From NCBI GenBank assembly GCA_900078375.1, contig FLQS01000057.1, positions 1-37,311 on the forward strand: a stretch of DNA of 37,311 bases, in the 5' to 3' direction. The translations under genes and the position numbers were made by a program. Source of the stretch: an uncultured Mycobacterium sp. (GTDB lineage: Bacteria; Actinomycetota; Actinomycetes; Mycobacteriales; Mycobacteriaceae). Of the stretch, positions 1-7,889 are shown one piece after another. Position 1 is the stretch's first letter; each line of letters opens with the position of its first letter. Under the pieces are notes generated by a model, which had not been told where the DNA came from, did not search any database, and was given only the letters and a program-made list of their open reading frames with translations.

Positions 1-133
1 CGAAACCGGGTGCGACTGAATTGATTTCGACCTCGTCGTTGCTGACGACGCAGGACTTGCCATCAGCGTCGACTCCGGTGATGAACAGTCGCATGCGGTG
101 TGTTCTTTTCGTTGCGCGGCGAACACCTTGGTC

Positions 134-400
134 AGTTCGCGACCAGGCCCTGGCGGTGTTGGATACATCGAATCGCTCAACAACCGCCTGCGCAAGTCGT
201 GCCTCAACCCGCAACTACTGGAGCGCCCTGCTGGAGGCTCGTGTGGTCATCGGCGACGTCACGCACGAGCACGATCTAAGACACCGCCACTCGGCCCTGG
301 GCTACCACACGCGGGCCTAGTACGCTGCAGCCTGCGTGTGCACCCACCCCCCGGGTGGCCCAGCATCAACTGGGAACGAATCGAACCAGCTCCGACTTGA
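134..400 (+). pseudogene. IS3-family transposase (OrfB) C-terminal remnant
   Basis: The C-terminal end of an IS3-type integrase-core transposase can be read only by switching frame. Frame 2 gives GYIESLNNRLRKSCLN (about 164-211), which resembles the conserved GYIESFNNRLR block. From about 213 frame 3 gives LLEARVVIGDVTHEHD and RHRHSALGYHTRA, followed by a stop at 318-320. Frame 2 resumes near 345 with SINWERIEP and ends at 398-400. The expected TPAEYAA block is present but interrupted by the stop. No inverted repeats or N-terminal part are visible, so this is a dead fragment. It lies just outside the 3' end of the defence operon. Bases 401-510 hold nothing I can recognise. Confidence 0.7.
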
Positions 401-510
401 GAACTGGATGGACTCACTATCGTGGACTCACCACGCCCTCATCGTCACGCCATGTGACAGCACGAATGCACGCGGTCTGGACTGACAAGCTAAACGTCGT
501 TCACGAATTT

Positions 511-1494
511 CTAAATGTCCGTGGAGGTAGCACGCTGCACTGAAAGAGCGCTGTGACGCGACCACTTGAATTCGACACGATTGTCAGCTGTCTGCGATCG
601 CTGTAGACGCACCAGGCGAATACCCTCGCCCGCACGAACAGCCGCCAGCTCAGTTGGAATGCCACTGATCCATCGAGACCCGTCCGCCGACTGCAAACGA
701 AGCGCAGTAACGCCGTTCGCCGATCGTTCGACATGTTCGACCGTGCCCTCGACGCAATCACTATTCGACCAGCACGCCGCCGCATCCCAATGGGCTTGGC
801 AGTCGAATCTGCGTAGGCAATATCGACATGTCTCAAGGCCCGGAGTGGCCACCGACCTGTCCGCTTCCCGTGCCTGCTCAACGACATCGAGCGCGAGCGC
901 CACCGAGCTTTGACTGACAGTCACTGGTATGAAACCACGATTGAGGCGAAACACCGCGGCTTCGTGTGGGAGGACTCCGTACGCCCGCTGCACGAGATAC
1001 GCATATATGGTGAGCTGGAAAATGATCCACGGTGGTAGCAAATCGTCGCCGGTTGTGGGTGTCTTCAGATCGATGACGACGGCCTGGTTCTGGCCGACCA
1101 CGACGATGTCTGGCGTACCGCGGAGCGCGCGATCAGGGTCTTGCAACTCTTCTTCCGATATCACGCGGTCGCCCATGCGAAGACGCTCGGCCAGCTGTGA
1201 CGCACGAGTCAGCAGACGAGCACGCGTCGAGGTCCATTCGCCGATTGGTTCGCCGTTGAACTCCCTGAGCGCGGTAGCGATGGCTTCGGTGAGCCGGCTT
1301 CGAGGGTCATCGTCACGGTACCAGTCGGCCTCAATCCATAACTGAACTGCGCGGTGAGCAACAGTGCCGGCATTTGGAGCGTCGCTTGTCTTCGCAATCG
1401 AGCTGTTTACAACCGGACCGACCGATGCGGCGCACTCTGTCAGCCGCCATGCGCGCGTCGGCGACAACCACTCGCGATCACCACATTTGGTCAC
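511..1494 (-). CDS. PD-(D/E)XK nuclease of the RecB/AddB/Cas4 type with predicted Fe-S cluster
   Basis: Probable DNA nuclease and last gene of the four-gene defence operon. Numbered from the longest frame (GTG at 1518), it has LSPTRAWRLTECA (first cluster Cys about 29), GTVAHRA (about 51-57), GTPDIVVV and VVIDLKT giving D137...D150-x-K152, and QLTIYAY giving the Q-x3-Y motif (about 168-172). CRYCLRRFDC near 231-240 is C-x2-C-x5-C, the spacing of the AddB/Cas4 4Fe-4S nucleases. The last ~90 residues look like a small beta-barrel. I prefer the GTG at 1494 because it overlaps the helicase stop by four bases (GTGA), the usual coupling arrangement; the GTG at 1518 would overlap by 28. Family: confident. 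Role in this system: inferred from position. Confidence 0.85.
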   Translation of the reverse strand: MTKCGDREWLSPTRAWRLTECAASVGPVVNSSIAKTSDAPNAGTVAHRAVQLWIEADWYRDDDPRSRLTEAIATALREFNGEPIGEWTSTRARLLTRASQLAERLRMGDRVISEEELQDPDRALRGTPDIVVVGQNQAVVIDLKTPTTGDDLLPPWIIFQLTIYAYLVQRAYGVLPHEAAVFRLNRGFIPVTVSQSSVALALDVVEQAREADRSVATPGLETCRYCLRRFDCQAHWDAAACWSNSDCVEGTVEHVERSANGVTALRLQSADGSRWISGIPTELAAVRAGEGIRLVRLQRSQTADNRVEFKWSRHSALSVQRATSTDI

Positions 1495-4400
1495 GGCGGC
1501 GGTGAAATCGCTTCGCACAGTTCGAATATCTTCCCTGGATCGCGATCAAGTGTGAAGGTGTCGGCAAACACAACTCCTCGAAGGCCCGGAACCTCGATCT
1601 CGGCTGCAGCCATGGTTTCCGCCAGCCGGTCCCCTATGAATCCAGTCTCCGACGCTTCGAGTGGATGTCTTGCGATTAGCACATGGTCGCCAAGCCGAGG
1701 ATGCGTAAAGCGCACTGCACCTGGAATATTCGCCAGAGCAGACGCATCGTATCCGTGGGACCACGCGCGTAGTGCCGTGGCCTCAACATCCGTGTCGACC
1801 GTGAGTCTGCCTTGTTCGAGCACTTCCAGTAAATCGCGCGCGAGGCGCCAGTCCAGAAGCGCGTGGTACGACATGTTGCCGTAATCGCGGAGACATCGAT
1901 AGCACGATGCGCTGCACGAATCGGCGTGGTCACGTTCAGCCAGCCGGTCAAGATACTCATGCAGTTGTTGAACCAGCTCTTGCAAGATCGGTTGTTGCCC
2001 AAGATGTGTGGAGAACCCTGCACCATTCTCGAGAGTGTCGGCTATGAAGGCGTAGGGAACTGCTTCACCGTTGGCAAGTCCGGTGAAGATCCCGGCGACA
2101 AGTTCGAGCGGCTCAATGTCGAGCTTAGCGGCTGCCACTTTCCTGATAAGGAACGCAAGTGAGTACCACGCCGCACGTCGACCTTCTTTGAGATCGGGCA
2201 TTCCGTATGGCTGCACGCCGCCGCCGAAATTCAGGCGCAGACACTGTTCGGCGATTGTGCCATGCTGTGGGCCGACAAACAGAAAGTCAGTGGGCTGCAC
2301 TGCCCCGAGCGCAACCTCGAACTGGGGACCTGTCGCATCGTTCTGGCTCAGTAGTTCCTTCTCAATCGCGTCGACTGAGACGTAGCCGCCCCAATCCTGC
2401 GCACCGGGTGCGGCTTCCCTGAAGCGGAAGAGCCTTCCGCCGTTATCGTTGATTACGTAGCGGTCACCGGGACCGAAGTATGCAACTGCGGATCCAAAAT
2501 CTGTCTGCTGCAGTTGGGCGAAGTCGGCATGCGCCCTCGCCGCCATCGCCCGCGGTGTCCATGCGAAGTTGCCATCGAAATCACGCGCGCGCGACGATCG
2601 GAATCCCCGTGGCTCACGTAGCGGAAATGCTTCGAAACCCTCTGGCCCATTACCGCATCGCGGGCATGTCGCGACATTACCGATGTCATCGTCAGTCAAG
2701 TAAGAACAGGAGCGGCAGAGATGCATCGACCGCTCGGCACCGAGCACGTCGTCTGCAGGATGCTGGGGACGCTGCCCAATAGGTTCAAAATCAACAACAC
2801 CGACGGAGGTATACACACGTCCATCTCGGACGACCTCACTCATTGGCGCAAATTGGCTCACTGCCATCGCCAGATCGCGATCGATCACGCGCGAAGGGGG
2901 CCAAGGATACGACCTGTGTGGGCGCCTGAGATACAGATAGCGCACGCTGGTTGGGAATCCGAACATCGGGAGCACACCGCGTTCCGCGAGCCGCTGGCTC
3001 AGCTCTTCGTGTCCGACTCCTGAGACCGCGCCGGAAATCAGCGTTGGCAGTTCCGTAATCACGTCATCGGCCAAGCTGTCGCTGTCCGCAGCGAGTGGCG
3101 TGCGGTCAGAAACTGCTCTCGTAATCTCCCGAATAGCAACGCGGTTCGTTGTGAGCCACGCGGTGAGAACTGGAGCGGCATCATACCAATCTGCCACGGT
3201 GCCGAATGCCCCGTGCACGTTGAGCGTCGGCGTGAATGATCCACCGCTAGCCAGAATGCTGCGTCCGACATCGGGCATCGCTTGCCGTAGCACCTCAGCG
3301 TGTAGCGATCGCATGAAGATCTCACGCCGGTTGACCGCCAGGTATGGCTTAGGCGTGGGATCATTCGTGATCCGATTCGGCTGGTCGAAGTAGTACTCAT
3401 CGTGACTACGTCCACGGCATACGGTTAGCGCGATCGCGACAGGTGCCCCGCGCCTGCCCGCGCGGCCGACACGCTGCTGATAATTGAAACGTGTTGGCGG
3501 CATGTTGCCTAATACCACCGCCGACAACGAACCGATGTCGACTCCGGCTTCCATCGTTGTTGTAACGCTCAACAGATCAACGCCGTCAGCACGTGCGACC
3601 TCGTTGTCGAGGAACACATCTTGGAACCGCGACTGGCGAGCCTGAGCGTCAATCCGATCAGTTTGGCCAGTCAGTTCCTCGCAGTTAAGGCGAAAGTGAC
3701 CAGAATCGGTGGTTGCCTTCCACCCGTAGTAGTCGTCGCCCGGAGACACTGGTGTGCCCTGTGCCGGTAGTGGTTGATGGCATCGGGTGCAGTAGCCACA
3801 GCCACGGACCAGATGCAACCGCCGACAATTGCCACACACCCAGCCGACGCCGTCACCTTGGCGCAGTACAACGGCGTTGGGATCGATAAGGAAATCGCGG
3901 ACCACCGCGCCGCATTGGGTATCAAACTTCGCCCTGAGCTCGCCTTCAGTCGGTCCACCTGCCTGTTCGATGGCCTTCCAGTAGTTCCGGAGTTGTCGCG
4001 GTGGATCGCTGCGCGGATCACGCAACCCATAGAATCGGCGTGTGTCCGCGAGCACGCGCAGGCCCGACCGTGCATAGGCGCGGTCGTTAGTTGGCGCGAT
4101 GTTGAGTGGCATGGAGTCGTCCGCAAGTGCTAGCCATCCGAGTCCGAGCGATTCGAAATCGCGCCCGACACCAGAGAAGAGGCCCTCAAGCATTTCACTT
4201 AGCAGCGACTGATTGATCGTGGCGAGGAGCCGTTGTTGGTCCGCGGAAAGGTTGCCTCTGGGGGCAGGCGGTGCGGCGTTCCAGTCGTAAAGGGTGGGCC
4301 ATCGCCGACTCCCATTCCCCCCGGTCTCCTCCATGCTCGCATGCGGGCCGCCGGGATTTACGCCCATATCGAGTAGCTGACCAGCGATGGCACCACTGGA

Positions 4401-6956
4401 AGCCTCGATTGTGGGCCCTCGTCCCAGCCGGGCCGCAAGGGGTGCCTCGTCTGCAGGCTTCGTGCCAGGGCGCCCTTCCCAGACATCTCGAATCTGCGCA
4501 AACGTCGTCGCGTCTCGCTGTTCGAGTCGGCTATACGCGGCCCACGTCTCGTCAGTCCGAACCCGGTCAACGACGTTCGCTCGCGCCAATTGAATGTCCG
4601 CTGCGGGATCGCCGGCGCCGTCAAGCTGCCGATGCAACAGAAGTCGCAAGAGGTCTTGATAATGCCGGAGACCAAGGCCCGACGACAGCTTTGCCGCGTC
4701 CTGGCGGCTGTCAGTGAAGAGAATCAACTTCCGGTCGCTGGCCGACAGGTCGGTCGCTAGTTCCGTCGTGAGAACCTGGTTGATCTTTTCGAAGCCCGTA
4801 CGCATCGTACGGATCGGCGACCGCTGAGCAGCGGAGTCAGTATGAGGAATTGGCCCGTTCGGCCCGCGTCGGATCTCCCAATCGTCACCGCAGGACGGAC
4901 ATACGGTCGGAAGCGGGCTGATGGTGGCGGGGTCGCGGTGCTGACGTGCGGCGGCAGGAACGACCGCATGAAAGGTCCAGCCTGTGTGTCCACCGCCCGC
5001 ACCTGTCACACGAATAGCACCCGATGCTGGCACGAGCGCGGACCGACGGAAGTCGTATCGCACGCGCCCGTTGTCGCGTCTCCAAGTCGTTTGATCAGGC
5101 GCGGTCAGTGCATTCGTCGGGTTCGGCCAGTACACAAGGTAATTGGCGGCAGTCCGGTCCAGTCGGACCTGATCAGGTAGCTTGCCCAGCTCGGGGATGT
5201 CCGCCAAAAGTAGTGTGTCGACGCGGTTTTGCTGCGTCGCCCCTTCAGGCGTAAATCCGCCGAGCAGAACGTCACCGCAGTTCTGGCAGTACAGCAGCTC
5301 AAGTACCCGCGCACCACACGTACAACGCGTAGTCGGCTCGGCGTGCAGGCGGCCCACAGTCCTCGGCGGACCTCCTTGTACCGGCGCATCGGGGCAAGCA
5401 GGGTCAGTGCAGGCCCACAGGCCAGGGATATTGCGAAAGAAGTAATGAGCCCGAAATTTCGGGTCCTCTGCAACTGGCGCAACCGTGAGACCCTTCAATA
5501 AGGTATTGAGAGCCGCGTCCCGCGCATCAGGCAAAGCGTCGGGAAACATCTCTGCAGCAACAGTATCGAGCGTCTTCGCTATGGTCGACACGCGCTCACT
5601 CTTCGCGTGATCGAGAAATGCCCAGCGCATAGTGTCGGTCAATCGCCGGTCTCGGGCGAGCTGGGCTGATCCTTCAGGGCCCGCAGCCAAAATCGCCGAC
5701 ACGTCATCGGGCGATCCCACTGGTGCTTGTTCTGGCATGTCGAGTTCACCTTCGACGAAGTCGAATGAACTTGCGTCCACACCGAAGAACTCTTCGAGAT
5801 ATTGCTGATCACGTTGTGCGTCAAGCGAAGCCGACGCAGCCAAAATACGGAGTTGGTCCGGCCGCTGATCCAGTCCGAGCCGGTGCTTGAGTTTCCGCAG
5901 TAGGTAACCGACTTCAGTCCCAGCAGTGCCCCGATACGTGTGCAGCTCATCCACCACCAGGGTGAAGCGGTTATCTGGGCTGGCATCCAACCACCGCCGC
6001 GTCGAGTCAAAAAAGCTCTGATCACGATCCCGGAGAAGCATGACGTTGAGCATCGAATAGTTGGTGACGAGCACATCCGGAGGTGCATCGATCATGTCCC
6101 AGCGGGATCGCATCTCACCACCGTCGAGTCTCGGTACGAAGAATTGAATATCTGGGTCACTGCGTTGGCTAGCCACCTGGGCGGCCCGTGCCGAGCGCAC
6201 GTCGGTCTCAGTCAGAACCGCTCGGAGGCGGCTCACGGCGAGCGGGGTTTCACGACTTCCCGTGACAGGAGTCGCACCGGTGTACCGACCAAAGTAGAAA
6301 CGGTGTCCCCGACGGTTGGCGTCGAGCCATTGCCTTGCGGCGTCACTGTCGAGCGCGCGCCGCATACGCATTAGCTGATCATCGACAAGTGCATTCATCG
6401 GGTACAAGATCAACGTCCGTACGGCCTGTGGACGTTGGCGCTCGTCGGCACGCTGGGATTCGAATGGCGCACCGGACGTACGCCACCACGCCCGAAGACT
6501 TGCGGGCGATCCCTGCCATGCCCGTGACTCGTCCAGCAGTGACGCAATCACCGGCAGCATGAACGATTCTGTCTTACCTGATCCAGTGCCTGCGGTGATT
6601 ACCATATTGCGACCGCGTGTCAGGCCAGCCTGTAACGCGCGCTCCTGGTGGGTGTACAGGCGAATTCCTGCCGGTATCAGGCCTGCCGCCGCGAAGGCCG
6701 CAAGTTCCGCAGGTGCGCCACAAACTGTTACCGATTCATCGAGCGTCCGTGGGACGTTGACATACTCCGGTCTCAGCTCGATCAGGGGGTAACGATATGC
6801 CCCGTTATCGTGATCGAACAGTTCCCGCCTCTCCCGCTGCAGCCTCTCATCAGCCAGCCCGAACGGCGTCTCGTAGTAGCGAAAGTACGCTTCGCGCAAT
6901 CGCTCAAACGTGCCCATGACGTCCAGACCACGCTCACGGAAGGTAGCTGACAGCAC
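1491..6956 (-). CDS. DruE-like giant DEAD/DEAH helicase with DUF1998-type C-terminus
   Basis: An 1821-aa superfamily 2 helicase, probably the motor of an anti-phage system. Visible motifs: Walker A AGTGSGKT (about 122-129), Ia LILYPMNALVDDQ (182-194), II VVDELHTY (334-341), III AASASL (about 373-378), V TTTMEAGVDIG (1132-1142) and VI QRVGRAGRRG (1161-1170). Between motifs III and V lies a long insert with Cys clusters (about 516-561, 686-689 and 1041-1059). The C-terminal part has the MrfA/DUF1998-type pattern, with CRSC (1414-1417), CPRCG (1431-1435) and a final C-x3-C-x2-CLRDY near 1681-1692. The GTG at 6956 is supported by AAGGAG five bases upstream. Helicase plus DUF1998 in one ~1800-aa chain fits DruE of Druantia better than DISARM, where DrmA and DrmB are separate. 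It starts 15 bases after the preceding gene. Confidence 0.85.
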   Translation of the reverse strand: MLSATFRERGLDVMGTFERLREAYFRYYETPFGLADERLQRERRELFDHDNGAYRYPLIELRPEYVNVPRTLDESVTVCGAPAELAAFAAAGLIPAGIRLYTHQERALQAGLTRGRNMVITAGTGSGKTESFMLPVIASLLDESRAWQGSPASLRAWWRTSGAPFESQRADERQRPQAVRTLILYPMNALVDDQLMRMRRALDSDAARQWLDANRRGHRFYFGRYTGATPVTGSRETPLAVSRLRAVLTETDVRSARAAQVASQRSDPDIQFFVPRLDGGEMRSRWDMIDAPPDVLVTNYSMLNVMLLRDRDQSFFDSTRRWLDASPDNRFTLVVDELHTYRGTAGTEVGYLLRKLKHRLGLDQRPDQLRILAASASLDAQRDQQYLEEFFGVDASSFDFVEGELDMPEQAPVGSPDDVSAILAAGPEGSAQLARDRRLTDTMRWAFLDHAKSERVSTIAKTLDTVAAEMFPDALPDARDAALNTLLKGLTVAPVAEDPKFRAHYFFRNIPGLWACTDPACPDAPVQGGPPRTVGRLHAEPTTRCTCGARVLELLYCQNCGDVLLGGFTPEGATQQNRVDTLLLADIPELGKLPDQVRLDRTAANYLVYWPNPTNALTAPDQTTWRRDNGRVRYDFRRSALVPASGAIRVTGAGGGHTGWTFHAVVPAAARQHRDPATISPLPTVCPSCGDDWEIRRGPNGPIPHTDSAAQRSPIRTMRTGFEKINQVLTTELATDLSASDRKLILFTDSRQDAAKLSSGLGLRHYQDLLRLLLHRQLDGAGDPAADIQLARANVVDRVRTDETWAAYSRLEQRDATTFAQIRDVWEGRPGTKPADEAPLAARLGRGPTIEASSGAIAGQLLDMGVNPGGPHASMEETGGNGSRRWPTLYDWNAAPPAPRGNLSADQQRLLATINQSLLSEMLEGLFSGVGRDFESLGLGWLALADDSMPLNIAPTNDRAYARSGLRVLADTRRFYGLRDPRSDPPRQLRNYWKAIEQAGGPTEGELRAKFDTQCGAVVRDFLIDPNAVVLRQGDGVGWVCGNCRRLHLVRGCGYCTRCHQPLPAQGTPVSPGDDYYGWKATTDSGHFRLNCEELTGQTDRIDAQARQSRFQDVFLDNEVARADGVDLLSVTTTMEAGVDIGSLSAVVLGNMPPTRFNYQQRVGRAGRRGAPVAIALTVCRGRSHDEYYFDQPNRITNDPTPKPYLAVNRREIFMRSLHAEVLRQAMPDVGRSILASGGSFTPTLNVHGAFGTVADWYDAAPVLTAWLTTNRVAIREITRAVSDRTPLAADSDSLADDVITELPTLISGAVSGVGHEELSQRLAERGVLPMFGFPTSVRYLYLRRPHRSYPWPPSRVIDRDLAMAVSQFAPMSEVVRDGRVYTSVGVVDFEPIGQRPQHPADDVLGAERSMHLCRSCSYLTDDDIGNVATCPRCGNGPEGFEAFPLREPRGFRSSRARDFDGNFAWTPRAMAARAHADFAQLQQTDFGSAVAYFGPGDRYVINDNGGRLFRFREAAPGAQDWGGYVSVDAIEKELLSQNDATGPQFEVALGAVQPTDFLFVGPQHGTIAEQCLRLNFGGGVQPYGMPDLKEGRRAAWYSLAFLIRKVAAAKLDIEPLELVAGIFTGLANGEAVPYAFIADTLENGAGFSTHLGQQPILQELVQQLHEYLDRLAERDHADSCSASCYRCLRDYGNMSYHALLDWRLARDLLEVLEQGRLTVDTDVEATALRAWSHGYDASALANIPGAVRFTHPRLGDHVLIARHPLEASETGFIGDRLAETMAAAEIEVPGLRGVVFADTFTLDRDPGKIFELCEAISPPP

Positions 6957-6971
6957 AGTGTCTCCTTGGCC

Positions 6972-7889
6972 CTAGTTGATAACCGCAAATTGTTGGCGGA
7001 CGGAATGGGCAACCCGTTCGGCTACGGTCTTCGGTACGTTCCGAAAGATTGCCGTCTTGGCCAAGTCACCGAAGCCAGTCGGCTGCCCGCTACACAGCAC
7101 AAGCGCACGTGCATGCAAGGGTGGCAACGGAGCCCCCTGATCCATGAAAGCCGTGCCAATCTCCTCGTCGCCTTCCGTTCGCTCGTGGCGCCAACGGAAG
7201 ACAGAAATGTTGTTCTCGGCAAGAGTCCACAAAATGCCAGTTGCGTGATCAGTATGAAACCACTCACTACCGGTGCGATACAGATATGAGGGTCGGCCCT
7301 GAACCACAAGGCGCCAGAGACCGATTCGGCTATCGAGCCGTGTCTTCACGAAGCGCAGCCCGCTGCCCATTTCCAATTTCTCCACTGGTGTTCCCCAACC
7401 TGGCGGCGCGGCACGGGAGCCCAATACGAGGGGCGGCAATCGACAGGAAATATGCCCGGCAGCGTTTCCTACGTAACGAACGCCGCAGTCGGCCAATCCA
7501 CGCTCCAGTTCTTCTATCGAATCAGCCTGCACGAAAACCGAGTTCGGCGTTGGTAGCCTCGATCGATCGTCTGCTCGCACTATCACTTGTACTGATAATT
7601 GCGACTCAAGTCGCTCGACCAAGTCGAGTGGCCGACTTCCGGCAACGACCGCTGTACCCCCGCAAGAGGGCAGCAATACGGCGGCTGCCGGCGCTATAGC
7701 CCAACGTCCACCAGCCCAATCGATCTCGGCATGCGCCAGCGCCGATACGTCACGTAGCCAGCGGCCCGTTTCAGATGGATGTGGATTCAGGTCAGCGTTC
7801 CGCGCCACCCACGCGATCCGCTGGCGCAGGTCACGGACGTCACCGGATGCGGTTTCGCTCATCCACGCAAGCATCAAGTCAGCGCGCAT
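6972..7889 (-). CDS. Defence-operon protein of unknown function, 305 aa
   Basis: I do not recognise this protein. It is soluble, with no signal peptide or membrane segment. The first ~90 residues are helical and Trp-rich (RIAWVARNADLNPH, GRWLRDVSALAHAE, IDWAGGRWAIAP) and could be a winged-helix-like unit. The remainder is mixed alpha/beta. Its ATG overlaps the end of the upstream gene by 11 bases and is preceded by GGAAGA at a suitable distance. The helicase GTG follows 15 bases after its stop. Such tight packing implies co-translation and probably a complex with the helicase. If the operon is Druantia type II-like, this is a candidate for one of its accessory proteins (DruF/DruG), but I cannot match it from sequence alone. 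Confidence 0.8.
   Translation of the reverse strand: MRADLMLAWMSETASGDVRDLRQRIAWVARNADLNPHPSETGRWLRDVSALAHAEIDWAGGRWAIAPAAAVLLPSCGGTAVVAGSRPLDLVERLESQLSVQVIVRADDRSRLPTPNSVFVQADSIEELERGLADCGVRYVGNAAGHISCRLPPLVLGSRAAPPGWGTPVEKLEMGSGLRFVKTRLDSRIGLWRLVVQGRPSYLYRTGSEWFHTDHATGILWTLAENNISVFRWRHERTEGDEEIGTAFMDQGAPLPPLHARALVLCSGQPTGFGDLAKTAIFRNVPKTVAERVAHSVRQQFAVIN

Noticed and set aside
1491..6956. DISARM assignment for the helicase operon
   Set aside because: DISARM has separate DrmA helicase and DrmB DUF1998 proteins and a phospholipase-D-like DrmC; here the domains are in one chain and no DrmC is seen.
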